A stretch of DNA of 64,000 nucleotides from Desarmillaria ectypa. Its lineage: Eukaryota; Basidiomycota; Agaricomycetes; Agaricales; Physalacriaceae. The stretch covers positions 1,302,001-1,366,000 of the forward strand of contig JAUDYN010000008.1 of NCBI GenBank assembly GCA_030407005.1. Reading direction: 5' to 3'. This document shows, piece after piece, positions 33,207-45,781 of the stretch. The translations under genes were made by a program, and so were the position numbers. Position 1 is the stretch's first letter, and the number at the start of each line of letters is the position of its first letter. The notes beneath the pieces were generated by a model. The model ran no database searches. It was not told the DNA's origin and saw nothing but the letters and a program-made list of their open reading frames with translations.

Positions 33207-36200
33207 CTATTTCAATCTCGGTCTATTCGTCGACGGTCCTGGCCCGTGACTATCGTCCCCGCGCCGCTATAGATTTATTAGTCAAAGAGAACACTTTAGT
33301 TTGGACACAACACGCACCTTCTTTGGAATGAATATCGAGGTCTCTTTCTTCTTCTTCTTCTGGAGTGGTGGTCTCGGAGGCCCTCTGTCATGAGGTGGTC
33401 GTGGTTGGTGCGGCTGTTGGGGTTGGGCTGGAGCAGGGGGCGGCATTTCAGCGCTAGATAGTTTTCGTTTAACGCCTTTGGGTGGTTCGACTTCGCGCCC
33501 TACACCCTGACTAGTGGTTTTGGATGCCGACATCCGGTCTACAGCAGCCTTGAGTTGCTGAGGAGTCGCCAAGTTCAATGGGAGAGCTGGCACTGAAGCA
33601 GCGAGGGCTTTCGAAGAAGGCTTCTTCTGAACAAGGGTGCTTTGCTGTTGCCCGGTGTCCGGGGATGTGAAGTACTTTATATCAGCCTGCCGAACATACA
33701 TTAGTCTCAGGCCAGGAAAAGAGGAATGCAACTGTACATCTACAAAACAGTTCCTCTCCCGAGCGTCGACTACAATTTGCGTCCAGAACCTATCGCTTCT
33801 CTCGAGGGTCGGTGCATGTCCCACAATGAAGACGCTGGATTTGGCTCGGGTTAGCGCAACATTCATTCGTCTTACATCTGTCCAGAGTTCACATAGAGAT
33901 TTTAAAATCAAGGAACAAGAACGTACCCGCCAAAAACCCTACGCTCGTTACTCCCGGTCCAGCCCTTACACACGAAAGTACAATCACGTCCTTCTCTTGC
34001 CCCTGAAAGCCGTCAACTGTGTTGAAAGCTACTTTATTCGAAATCTCCCTCCCAAACTCCTCTTCGAATAGCCTGCGCAGCTCGAGGACCTGACCCCGGT
34101 AAGGAGTTATAACGCCTACCCGAATGTCCTCCTTATCCTTGAACTGCTGTATTAACCGACTGTACAAAGCACGGACAACTCGCGCTTCAGAGACGTTTTT
34201 GAAAGATTTTCCGCTAGTTCCTTCCTCTCTCGAATTGACGACATTGAAGAACTTGTACACACCGAATTTTGACGAGGTGTGCCATGGTTGAAAGGTTTTT
34301 TCGTCCATCGAGGGGCCGTCGAGAAGACGGCCATCGTAAAATAGGCGACTAGGGAGACGGCTTATCTCGGGGTGCATCCGATATTGTATGCTGCAGATGA
34401 CATGAATCAATCTAACTGATTAGGAGAACAACACAAAGGGCCGCTACCTGAGAAGATGAACGGCTTCCGGTCTTGAACGCTGAAGACGAACAAAAAGAGA
34501 CTGGTTATAAATGTACTTGGTCGCCTGTCAAAATCAATCAGCCCCAGCTCCCAGAATTAAAGGAAGACTAAATGTTGACCTCCGTTGACAGCACAGTGGG
34601 CGGTAGCTGCTGAGGATCTCCTACCATCACGCATCTTGTACACCGATATTTCAACGGAATCAAGGAACTCAGTTCTATGGCCTGAGCAGCCTCGTCGATA
34701 ATGACCATGTCAAAGGCTATCTGCTGTGCCATGTCCCTATGGCCTGCACCGCTCAAGGTGGTACAAATGACATCAACTTCAGCCATGACCTCGTCCGTAG
34801 CTCTACGTCGATTGGTATTCATCAACCTCGAATCCGAACGCCCTTGATCTCTGACGCTGTCCAATCGCTGTGATATAGTTGTTCGATGATTGTTCAATTC
34901 ACGGATTTCTCCTTCCAAGTTATGTTTTCTCGCCACGTTATCGCTCACTGAGTCAAGTTCTGTTTGCTTGAGGGCCCTCTGCGCCTTGATATTAGACAAC
35001 TCTGTCTGAAGTGCAGCTAGCTGGTTTTCCATATCCTGCAGTGGCTGCGCCTCTTTACCCAGCTTCTCATCCACCAAAGCATCCAATGATACATCTTTCA
35101 CCATCGGCGATATAGAGTTCATGGCACCGGTACGCACAACTTTGATAGGCATAGAAATTTTCTGTGATCCACGATAACCTTCTTTGAGGCGATAAACAAT
35201 CTCGTCGATGGCAGCGTTAGATGGGGCACACAAAAGGATTTTTGGGGCGGGAGGCGGTGGCCTCCCAGGGGGAGCGATAGGCCGAGGTCGCCGAGATATA
35301 GAAGCAGCGATGAGACCACAGATTGTGGACGTTTTACCAGTACCCGGAGGTCTGTGGCGAAAATATCAGTCTAAGAGAAAGGAAGGAAAGGGATAAGAAC
35401 AGACCCTTGGATGAGGACAAATCCTTCAGTCTTCAAAGCGCTCTCAATAGCGATGGCTTGAGGTTCATTGACTCGATACGTTTGCATTGTCCGTTGTATA
35501 TCCTTAGGGTCCACTGACGGCGGAGGAGCTAGCTGAGGCCGCAGTATAGTGTCGACATTATCGTAGTAAGGAAGCGTTACGAGCGCTGAATATTCACGAT
35601 GAATCGTGCTCAAGCTGCAAGAGAATACCAGTCAGGACTGGCGAGACAATTCCAAGAGTTTGTAGATACCTGAATAACTTGGAAAGCTTCCAGACGGTGT
35701 TAATTTGGAGTCCATGATCATCTCCGTCAGCCACAACACGGAGTCGGCAGGCAAGCCCAGAAGTGCTTTGTTTCGAGCCGCTCGCTTTGGCCATGACGGA
35801 ATTCTTGCCTTCGCGACTTTGGAGAAGAACGACATCACTTTCAATTAGGTACCATTCCTTCCTGACTCCTTCCTGGATGGCGACTTCAATATCGACCCAG
35901 GTATCACTATGGCTCCTTGCGCTGATGGTACAAGAATAGAACTCAAGGGCATTCTGCTTGGTATCCTCGATTTGGGCCCATAGTTCGTGCAACAGTAGAG
36001 GCCCAAAAACTCTTCCGTAATGCGCAGGATCAGTGAAGTTGTCTGGTACACGCATCGGCCGTAGATTTTCTCCCGGAGGGATAGGCCCTTGATGTCTGTA
36101 ATCCCACGACAGAAGGGCACGATACAGCCCAGACACATCAGGATTCATCCTCACAGACAATCGTCGCTGGGCGTCTGCTTCACGCTGTTGCTTGAGTCGT

Positions 36201-39200
36201 TCTTCCATAGCATTCTTCCCGGTCGCTACGTCAATGGTTTTGATTTGACGGCGTTCGGGTACCTTCTTTATCTTGGGCAGCTTGCTCAGCTCCTTTTTTT
36301 TGTCAGCCATAGAACGCAAAATAGCGTCTTGAGACTCTTCCTCCTCGCTCTCTGACTCGCTAGACTCGGAGGTATTTTGAGAAACAGTAGAAGCTCTGGA
36401 TGACCCCCCGTGCTTCGAACCGTCGCTGGTGCGTGCAGGAGGGAGTTTCGATGAACCAGCCGGTGCGGTTGAACTGCTCGATCTACGGAATTTTGGGATG
36501 GCGACAGTTTGGTCCAACAATTTTTGGTCTTTCTCACTAAAATAGGATGATTTGGTGGGCTTGATGAGCTTGGAAGGTTTTGTGGAAGTTGAATGCGAAG
36601 GAAGGGCCACTTTCGCAAGCGGTTTGCCATCACTGCGTATGGGTTTGCCAGATTTTCCTTTTCCTTTGTCCTTGAGTTCCCATTTCTCCACGACCTCTAT
36701 GCCGTCGTCGTCAGAGATAGAGATAGGGACAGGCTTCGGCTTAACAACAACCGATACAATCTCTATCTCCTTTTCGCTTTCGTCTTCGAAAGAACCGAGG
36801 ATAGATTGCAGCTTGTTGAGTTTACTCGATGACAACCGAGTGCGAGGACTATCCGGTGTGCTTTTTTCCCGTGCTTCCTTCAGGTATCTCTTCAGCCTAT
36901 CAACGATATCCTTCTGGGGTGGGACCTTGTTCTCCTTGAAACAGGTGAAAAGGGATTCGATGAGAGTAAACGATTGATGCAAAAGTTCTTCATCCGTGAG
37001 GCGCAACCAGCGTGTCAGTTCCGTCAAGATTTGTTGCATGTCGTTCAACATCTTTTTGGGTATGCTCTTGCTCTGCAACTGCGCGACGGTAGTAGCGGTG
37101 CTCGCTGCTGATTCGAATGCACCGCGCTCTGCCAGCATTTCACGGCCAAAAATGAGGGCGTCCCGCATCCAGACAATCATCTCTTCGTTATCATAGTACC
37201 GTGCCCAAGCAGGTGTACGCTTGAAAATGAGTGCCAACGCTTGGTTCATGGAGGTCCAGAGTCTCGGCAACAGTGCCGCGGGACCCTTGGGATCGGATGA
37301 TCGCAAGAAACGGACGTTGTTGAGAAGCCCGTTTGGAGTTGCACACAAGACTTCCATGACATCAGTCAAGCAACGGACAAGCGACTTCGACAGACTACAC
37401 GCCTCGGGAACGATGTACGAATGTTCTCTGAAAGTTGAGATGTATTCAAAGATTCCCTCCAACGTCGCATCCGGATGATTCCCTAGCAAAGCGCGGAAAC
37501 AATCCATGCGTACATCTGCATCGAATGCCAGGCCAACCACGGTCTGTCCAGCTAGCTGCAGATCTTCTACGGGAGAGAGCATTAACTTGACGATGCTCTT
37601 GACGATCCCCGGTAGCTGAAGAACTTCGAGACCAGACGATGAGGTGTTACGATCGGAGTAGTTTGAAATGGAGGTAAGGAAATCTGTTTTCATGGCAGCC
37701 AGAAATTCGTTCACTTCTGACAGAAGCTTTGAACCCCCTGAGATGCTCGTAACTTTACGAAACGTAGCTTCATGCATGCGGCCCAGATGGGCGACTTGGG
37801 CCATAACGGGCAAAATGACAGCGATTCCTTCACCATCATTGATCTGCAAAGCGGCAAATGTTCTATTCCATATGGGATATCTGAGACCTAGCAATGCAAA
37901 GTTCGCCGGCGCTTTTTTGGCATCAGCTGAGGCTTGCGCAAGGCTTGACACAGCGGTAAATATACGGGACAGATCCTGACCCATGACAGCTGTAATCAGA
38001 TCTTGCGCGTCCGTGCGGGCTGCCTTCCATTTCATACCGGCGTACGAAGTGGAGAAGGCCACAGACACCAAAGTCTCGGCATGTATTCCCAGAACATTTG
38101 TAATCGCGGAGTGATGATCATCTTTCTTCTGCGACTTGAGAAGCTGTTAAGATGATTAAGGGATGCAAGGCCCGACTAATTGGATGCTCACCTTCGCGGC
38201 TAACGACATTACGAATGGACGGGCATCTCCAAAACGTTCTGCTTGTAGTTCTTCACACACGTAGTTGGCCATTTTAGCAACGACTTGCGCATATATGGCC
38301 GTATCATGTATCAAAGAAAGGTACTCCAGAAACCACGAAAGAAACCACAGATTCCCTTTAGGACGCTCCTCGAGCAGTCGTGTCATCGCTATGTCGTTGT
38401 CTTTGACTGAATCGAATATGACTTGTGGATATTCAGGCCCCTCGCCCAGCCATAACCTAACGCCGAGTCGCTTCATCACAACTGTAAAACAACGCAGAAT
38501 CGGCGCGAATTCTAAAGAGCGCAGTATTGATATAACGAAGGTTCATTGAATGCTAGACACTAACCAGGACCTCGGTCAGACAAATGCCTAACAACAAGAC
38601 GCCGCATATCGATGTTCTGTGAGGTCACGTATAGCAGTCCGTCTGGGGGTATCAACCGTAGTGCGTACAAGAATGCTTCCCAAAGAGTCGAATTGTCAGA
38701 TGAAAGAGTATCGAGCAGCGCTGTGGGAGCTTTGGATGATGTCCCGGGAACGAGCTCTGAATTGCCTGAGAAAACGTGCGCGAGGATATCCAGAACACTA
38801 TGATATGGTCCGCCAAAGGATTCCTTTGACAATGGAATCTGTGAACATCTGGCAAACTGGGCTTTTGCCCATTGACGAACGCGTGAATTCCGATGCATAA
38901 GCAGAATAAACATGCCCGGAGGATAAGGGTCACTGGGCCAGCCAGCCAAGGGCTCTTCCGGTGTATGGCTATCGATGATTGCGAGAATCCTTTCATCCTG
39001 GAAGATAGCAAGATTTGCAACTATGCGATAAACGATGCCAACGGGTACACTGGAAAGCGACTTGGGAGACGCAGCTGGTTCTGCAGTAATCCCCACAGCA
39101 GACAAACTTTCCAAGACGGACTGGAGCTCCCATTGCTCAAATTTTGAGAAGAAAGCGTCTTTTGTTTCCTCAGAAAATGCGGCAAGATACCTAATTGTCA

Positions 39201-39572
39201 AGTAAGAAATGCTAGTCGCGATTCAAGGCAATGTAAGCAAACTGACGTAGTCCTGGAAGAATATTTCGCTCTTTCCAGCCCAAAAGCACAATCGGCGCAC
39301 TTCGTCACGCATGCAGACAATCTTTCTTTCCAGGTCAGCACTAGGGAGCTGGTATACGCGAATAATCTGATGAGGAAAGTTGCCGCTGCAACGGTGGTGG
39401 TAGTGGCCCGGCCGCAAAACCAGTGAATATCCTCCCTATCCTTGAAAACACCCATGAGGTAATTGTATATCCGAGCCAGAACATCGTTGCTGAGATTCTC
39501 GCTATCGACGGGACTATCGCGAAGCTTGTCGAGGATGTTTTGGACCTGGGTAGCTGAAGTGGCGGCAGCCAT
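33207..39572 (-). CDS. SEN1: Sen1/senataxin-type SF1 RNA-DNA helicase
   Basis: A very large gene (about 6.4 kb) starting MAAATSATQVQNILDKLRDS. The N-terminal 1,000 or more residues are the helical Sen1 N-terminal domain, followed by an acidic/Ser linker. The helicase core is at about 33.8-35.6 kb. It shows the Walker A region PGTGKTSTICG, LLCAPSNAAIDEIV, the DEAA box FDMVIIDEAAQAIE, VGDPQQLPPTV, CSIQYRMHPEISRLPS, FNTVDGFQGQEKDVIVLS and MNVALTRAKSSVFIVG. The C-terminal tail is basic and Pro-rich, ending PKKRRGDDSHG and RPRLK after a last intron. By family knowledge it unwinds RNA:DNA hybrids and ends non-coding Pol II transcription. All helicase motifs are intact. Confidence 0.92.
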
Positions 39573-39791
39573 GGTGAATGAACAAGGACGTCGAGAGCAC
39601 GATGTAGAATATTTATGACGCCGTCAGCATTACTACCGTCATAGAAAAGGAGCGAAGGGGGCACTGGTAGAAAGGAAGACGGACAAAGAGTCGCGAGTAA
39701 TTTTGCGCGTCTGCACGTGAGGGCAAGGTTTTTTGAAATTCAATATTATTTATTCAAATTTATTCAGAAACATTACATCCTCTCCTCGACC

Positions 39792-40775
39792 ATGGACCCT
39801 CATGATTTGGAGAACCTAAACACTACGCTAGACCATGAAGCCCAACTTCGAGAGGTGAAATTAGATACCTCTGGTGGTCCAGACTTGCCCTAATACTTTC
39901 CCAGAAAATTAAGGAACAAGTTATAGAACTCGACAAGAAAACGCGTACGATGGTTGGGATGCTCAACAAGATCCACTCGGTTTCCCATACCCAAGGTCAG
40001 CATCTAATATTCTCCAGAATCCTCTTCCCAACATGATCCGGCCCCAGTTCCCAGGTTGGTAGATAGCGTATATCCCGTCCTCAGAAGTACCCATGTCCCC
40101 CACGCTGCGCTAGCAGACCTTGTTCCTCCCAACCAATTTTGGAGGTGGAAAGACATGTGGACAAATTCACTTCGAAACAGCGTTTTTGTAGCGGCTTTCT
40201 TGGAATATCTATCCAAGGGGACCCTGATCTCACTGGCGTCCACATCCGAGGCCCTTGGTAGTACGTCGTTCTTGTATCCAGGAAGTAATACATCGGCCAA
40301 CGCCTCATACAGTTCGGGATGAATGGAAAGATCGCTTCACGCTGTCCATCGAGGACTATTTACACGGGCTTATCACGCTTGTCAACGAGTTGGTGAGGGA
40401 ACCAGCTTGTCCTGCCGTGCCAGCTGACTGATTTTCAATCACTCTAAGTCGCGATTGGCTGTCAATGCGGTTACCCTAGGTAATTTCCAGGAACCGGTCA
40501 AAATATCCATTTTCGTGAAAGATCTATTCGCCGGGTTTACGATGGTAGCACCCTTCTCCACGCATACTTGTATCCCACTCATACATGTCTGCAGTTAAAC
40601 CTGAAAAATGACCAGCTGCGTCGGAGGTTCGACAGTCTAAAGTATGATATGAAGAAGGTTGAAGAAGGTGTGGTCTAATCCTCGGTGTTGAATACATTAC
40701 TTACAGCCTCTTCCAGTCGTTTACGACGTTTCCCTGCGGAAACTGGTGCAACCTCCGGACCCGGCGTCTGGCTGA
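39792..40775 (+). CDS. TSN: Translin
   Basis: Several exons, start MDPHDLENLNTTLDHEAQLR. Family blocks include LDKKTRTMVGMLNKIHSV, FWRWKDMWTNSLRNSVFVAA, FTLSIEDYLHGLITLVNEL, SRLAVNAVTLGNFQEPVKIS and LNLKNDQLRRRFDSLKYDMK, then KVEEVVYDVSLRKL. These match the translin octamer-forming fold, including the conserved (L)SRL-VN-V...G motif. With partner TRAX, translin forms C3PO, an RNA/DNA-binding ring that trims tRNA and passenger RNA. TRAX is not in this window. It is divergent from SEN1, with 219 bp between start codons. Confidence 0.9.
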
Positions 40776-41550
40776 GCTCTGATGCTTTGTCTCAGTCCGT
40801 ACTTTGTATATAATACTATCCTAAATTTCATTTTTGTTTCCTTGCCGCTTGTAGAAGATCATAACCTGGTATTGCTACAGTGTTCCATCGTCTGGTTATC
40901 TCAAGCCCCCCTGGTTTCTGCTATTATCCAGTAATCACGTTCTGAGTCACACACCACGCGTCAAAATACGTGAAGCTCAGAAGATATATGATCGTACTCG
41001 TAATGTGATAGTCCTGACTGAGAGGTCTGGCATTAGTTTGTCACGGCAAACAACTGATGTAAATGATTTTGGAAGGACATGGGCTGACTGATGAATCATT
41101 TAAACTGGTTGAATTGGATCATTTTCGGAGGCTCCGGTGGCCGTGGTCCTTGTACAACGCCAAGTCGACGCCAGAGCAGTCGTGGATAGCGATAGAGCTT
41201 CAGGATAATAAATGGCTCTAGCAGTGACGACCTGAGGAATTAATCACATTATGATACATCTTTCTGCAGTATTCTCTTGCTATTATCTCAAAATACGACG
41301 GGTAGCGTTCGAACACATCTCGAAAAATCATGACTTTGGTACCGCATTAGCGTACATTATGCGTCATCAATTGTGTTTGGCCTTCCGAGAAAAACAAGAG
41401 TTTGCGGAGTTTGAATACCCAATCGGGCAACCTGAACGTTAACGTAAACGTTGAATCTGTTCTCTCCAAAGTGATCAAACGTACTTCGTTTTCACTTGAT
41501 GCGCTATCCACGAGACTCAGGCTGTACACTGGTCTCATAGCGAGTATTTC
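40776..41550. other. Intergenic region, translin / SGF29
   Basis: 775 bp. A minus-strand frame at 41347-41874 lies mostly over SGF29 coding sequence and is a shadow. I see no other gene. Confidence 0.5.
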
Positions 41551-42864
41551 ATGGATAGAAAGCGAGGCGTAGCAACGCGCCCTGCCGCTTCTGAAGGTAG
41601 GTTGCCTACAAAGTAACTGATTTTCAGCTGCCACTAAAAATGCGCGTTCAGAAATTGAATTCTGGAACCATGCCAGAACGTCTCTTCTGACACTTTCCAG
41701 TATATACACAAACCCTGCCACCGCAGAAACAATCGGTCGTGTGAACCGGCTGATCTCCGCGTGGCCAAGTGACGACACTCTGCCGTCTGAGGGCCTGGAT
41801 GGTGTCAAGACGATATATAAAAAACTGAACACAGGACTAAAGGACATAGAAACAGCATCTAATAATGAGGTCAAGTAGGTAGATTTTTAAGGGCTCTTTC
41901 ATGCTCGTTATTCATCCTTGTTCTGCCAGAGCGATCGACCAAGCTCTAGACCAGCTCGGTATACTCATCGCTCTCAGGCAGGCCACAGAAACCGGCAAGT
42001 TCTCATTGTATCCACAGCTTGAGTCACTCCATTGAAACATATGGTCACAGCCGCAGACAAACGAAATAAGCGCCCTAATAGAGGTCCGTCACCATCTTCG
42101 ACTCCTACTCCAATAGGCGCTCCTCCGATGTCTGGCACTACCCGCGGTGTGTCAATTACTTTGCCGCCTCGGAACTCTGCTGGTACCCCGCTCTCGATCG
42201 CCGTTTCCCGTGAAAAATCACGCAGGGAAGGTATAGCCCGACAGTTACCTCTTCGGGAAGGCCGGACCATCGCGTTTCACCCTCCTCCCAAACCTATCAA
42301 AGATGCTGATCAGAGTGATTGGATACTTGCTGTCATTACGAGGTGTATTAACGCCGACAAGCACAAGTACGCTCCCAAATTGGTAGGGCTTGACAGGAGC
42401 TCATGAACCCTCTTTCTTGCTGCATTCTTAGATATGAAGTCCGAGATGTCGATGACGAGAATCCAGAGTAAGTGACATGGCGGCATCCTTGGCCGACGTA
42501 CCCCTCACCTGCCTTCCTCAAACCAGGACGTACGCTACGACGCTGAAATCGATTATTCCTCTCCCGGATCCGAATGCACCTGCAGGGACTCCGGAAAGTA
42601 TCTCCGTGTGTCCAGAGTACGGCAAGGGAACTATTGTACTGGCGCTCTATCCTGACACAAGCTGTTTCTATCGGGCTGAGGTAGTCACTCCTCCCCGGGA
42701 CATGCAACCAACCGGACGGGTGCGTTCTCTTCCACGATGTGATGACACCTATTGACTCATCCCCTCAGTCGTACTTGCCCACGTACGAACTAAAATTCGA
42801 AGACGACGAGGAGCAATCTCAAATAATAAGCGCGCAATATGTTGTCGAGTTTCCTAAGGATTAG
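41551..42864 (+). CDS. SGF29: SAGA-associated factor 29 (tandem-Tudor)
   Basis: Exons read MDRKRGVATRPAASEAATK and SEIEFWNHARTSLLTLSSIY with helical sequence, then AIDQALDQLGILIALRQATE, a Ser/Pro linker, and the C-terminal SGF29 domain. The domain includes KDADQSDWILAVITRCINAD, KYEVRDVDDENPE, GTIVLALYPDTSCFYRAEVV, SYLPTYELKFEDDEE and QYVVEFPKD. The tandem Tudor fold binds H3K4me2/3 and anchors SAGA; Y-P-D-T-x-x-FY is part of the aromatic cage. The first intron (41597-41627) would be only 31 nt, so the start is less certain than the rest. Confidence 0.88.
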
Positions 42865-43699
42865 GGTCATTTGTGGTTTTACGATTTATGCTGTGATATC
42901 GGCATAGCATTGCATTGTATCATCATTGTAGGTAGGATACCCATTTTTGGAATTTGATAGGCCAACAGCGCCGTTGGCCTAGTGCAAATATCTCAAAAAC
43001 TACGAGCCTCTCTGTTTGAAACTGAAGACTTTCCAAACATGGTTACATTGCGAAGAGTCTCCCAACGTGAGGTCATCCGAAGAGACAAGATAACTACAGC
43101 ATATCATCTATGGCTTTGAGAATCGTCAGGAGAGAATTATCGGTGAATGCTTGTGGCCGACGTTCTATCCGATTCGAAAAGGTCCAGTTGATAAGCAGCT
43201 AAGATTGGGCCCCATCAGTACATGGTTCTTGTCGCCCTTCAGCGTCCCAATCAAAGGTGTATCTAGGCTATAAACTTCTTCAAGATGCAGGAAAGTACGC
43301 ACTCCTGAAAAGCAACATCCCCTCTGGTAATGACAATTCAAACGCAGTTTCTTACGAGAGCCATGTATGGCGCTCTACTACTCAGAAGCTTCCTGGATTG
43401 TGTTTTAGGAAGGATTTGACATGGGCTGTTGGATCCAGAGAAAATGGTCCTGCTCTCAGGAAGGCTTGTTTACCGAATTTTATAATTGTGTCTGTCGCCC
43501 ATGATGTCGCCTCGCATTTGAATACTGTCCCCTTTCACCCTGCTTCCTCTGGAGTCTAAGTGCTTCTAGTAACATATAGCCTGTAATACAACACGTAGGT
43601 AGGTTCACCCTAGCTACGGGAAGCAAGACTTGGACGTCATATAGCCGAGGGAACATGGAAGCTTCTTTTCATTGACTACCATATAATACTGCCTGTCAA
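42865..43699. other. Intergenic region between convergent genes
   Basis: 835 bp. A 100-codon plus-strand frame at 43257-43559 shows no motif. Nothing else supported. Confidence 0.45.
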
Positions 43700-44628
43700 C
43701 TATGCCAACCTTGCAGTAATCATCATGCGCTCGAAATCTGCTAAAGTCATTGACTTGTCAGGCGCAGAGGAGAAAATTTCGAGCATTTCAATAATCTTAT
43801 ATATCCAACGTATCAAAGCGACGGTAGAACGCAGGACCGGAAAGAACATACCTCTTCAGCTTTCAGTTTTTCGTTGAGCAATTTCGCGACACATTGAATG
43901 TCACCAATCATTATTTTCTGGCGGGGCAAGTCCTCAGGCGTAGTGTTAGGGAAGAAAAGCGCGAAATTCTCGAGACAAGTTTGCTTTTGTCTTTTGGTCA
44001 ATTGTTTGGGCTTTGAAAAATCAAAATCCGAGTCCAAGTCGTGTGTGCGAGCGCGAGTGGCAATACGCGTGCGCCGACGCGACGGTGCTTCCTCCACGTA
44101 GTCATCGTCGTCATCCGAAGATTCTCCCATATCAACGTCTCCCGCCTGATAGTCATTCCCTGGATTACTAACTGGACGGGAGATCGCGTCTCCATCACTA
44201 TCTGCGTATTCTTGTGCATGATGTTCGAGCAAGATGGCACAAACAGCGCGCCAGTCATCCATACCGACAGACAATTCTGTGGACGTGCTCGCATCTTCAT
44301 CCCAACCTGATGCAGCTTGGCGAAATATGTTCAAGACTTGTTCATCATCGGGAGGCAGATCAAGGAGCTGCAGAGAAGATGGGATAGATGACATGGGAAT
44401 ATCAGGGATTTGAGACGCGTCTATCTCGTCCTCCGCCTCGTCTGGGTCATCCTCAACAAGAAATCCGCCACCTCCAGACGAACTAGATGCAACTTGTTTC
44501 CTCTTCTTCAAAGGTGGTGTCTCGATGAGATGGTGCGATTTTGCTGTAGATATGTACACCTTGTCAATTCGGCGCTGAAGGTATCGGGGAAGTACAGAGA
44601 ACGTCGACGCAGCAGATGAACTCGACAT
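43700..44628 (-). CDS. Acidic conserved protein with bipartite C-terminal helices
   Basis: Start MSSSSAASTFSVLPRYLQR. An N-terminal segment RRIDKVYISTAKSHHLIE precedes KKRKQ, a possible nuclear signal. A central acidic region (DEAEDEIDASQIPD, GESSDDDDDYVEE) follows. The C-terminus has two helical blocks joined by an intron: LTKRQKQTCLENFALFFPNT, then QKIMIGDIQCVAKLLNEKLK, then IEMLEIFSSAPDKSMTLADF and ERMMITARLA. The helix-loop-helix pattern with D-K-S-M-T-L-A-D-F resembles a degenerate EF-hand pair of the calmodulin/centrin type, but canonical calcium ligands are missing. A nuclear or DNA-repair accessory role is only a guess. It is divergent from Hsp20 over 311 bp. Confidence 0.6.
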
Positions 44629-44939
44629 GACTAGGATGAAGAACGAAATTGATCGACATTTAGAAGCTGTGCTTGAGTGTGGCATTGCTTACCATTAGGA
44701 TTCGATGAGGTCTAGAACTAGGATATTCGAGTACTGGGGTCGTCGAAGTTTCGTGAACGAATGTATGCCGAGATGCCTCGATCCTCGGCATACTGGTGAC
44801 GTCACCCACCCGTCACATAACATCATGCCGCCGAGTTCCAGCATGTTCTCGTTTCTGCGAGAAATACCGTATTTGTGAATCCGCTAAGGTATAAAAGACA
44901 GATGTTTCCCTTCTTTCAGATAACAACATTGTCTCAAAA
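44629..44939. promoter_or_regulatory. Divergent promoter with heat-shock signals
   Basis: 311 bp between two divergent ATGs. It contains a perfect heat-shock element (44745-44757) and an inverted repeat TTCTCG...CGAGAA at 44845-44862. A TATA-like GGTATAAAAG at about 44888-44897 is 43-52 bp before the Hsp20 start codon. Confidence 0.6.
44745..44757 (+). promoter_or_regulatory. Heat-shock element GAAnnTTCnnGAA
   Basis: Three alternating 5-bp units (GAA-GT-TTC-GT-GAA) match the HSF1 binding consensus exactly, 183 bp upstream of the Hsp20 start codon. Confidence 0.8.
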
Positions 44940-45504
44940 ATGTCTATCTCCCGACAACTGTTCCGTGAATTCCGTCCTCTCTTTCGAATGCTTGAAGAGC
45001 CTATCACTCGTTCTCCAGCCTCATGGAATATGAGGTCTCACCCTTTCTTCGATGACCCCTTTTTCTCATCTCCAAGCTTTGCTCGACCTGCCATTGATGT
45101 GACAGAGCAGGGGAACAAATATATCATTGAAGCGGATCTTCCCGGTGTTGTGAAAGAGAACGTTGAGGTTAGAATTGGTGAAGGGGGTCGCAGCCTCACT
45201 ATCGAGGGAAAAGTAGCGAGCAAAGGACCAGAACCAGAGGCAACTCAGGCGCAAGAAGGCATGCATACCTTTGTTTACTCCATTTTTACTAGGCTAATCA
45301 TTCTTTGTAGTTACTAAAGCCGATACTCCCAATCAAATTTCTGCTGAAAGGCAATTCTGGAGTAATTCTTCCTTTACTCGCACTGTCTGGCTGCCTCGCC
45401 CCGTTGACAGTAACGGTGTTTCTGCACAGCTCAAGGACGGTGTCTTGACCGTGACCATTCCAAAGGCCGAAGACAAGGCCAGTGTAGTGGTACCTGTGCA
45501 GTAG
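44940..45504 (+). CDS. Small heat-shock protein, Hsp20/alpha-crystallin family
   Basis: 170 residues in two exons (44940-45258, 45311-45504). The start is MSISRQLFREFRPLFRM. The alpha-crystallin domain runs from ARPAIDVTEQGNKYIIEADL through PGVVKENVEVRI, SLTIEGKV, FWSNSSFTRTVWLPRPVD and the signature LKDGVLTVTIPKAE, ending VVVPVQ. The family forms oligomers that hold unfolding proteins under stress. The promoter has a perfect heat-shock element. The single intron (45259-45310) must start with GC to keep the frame. The protein is in the usual size range of fungal Hsp16-20. Confidence 0.93.
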
Positions 45505-45781
45505 AGCATTATTTCTTTTGTTGTGTCCCTGTACAGTAGCAACATTTCTATCTCTAGCTATGAATCTGTATTTCCCAGCTCATTATTACATGACGCGTGA
45601 TTTTCAAATCGGAGCGAAAACGGAGAAAACGGATTTGGCTTACCGTTCTACGTCGCGTGGGCCAGATTTTCTACTGCCAGTACTTTGATCTGCCGCCTTT
45701 GTAACGTGTCGCTTTTTCCGTCCTTCTTCCTCCCGGTCTTTCCTCATCCACTACGAAATATTCCGTCTCTCTACTCTTCCG

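Noticed and set aside
43257..43559. 100-codon plus-strand frame
   Set aside because: No recognisable motif and no splice or promoter context.
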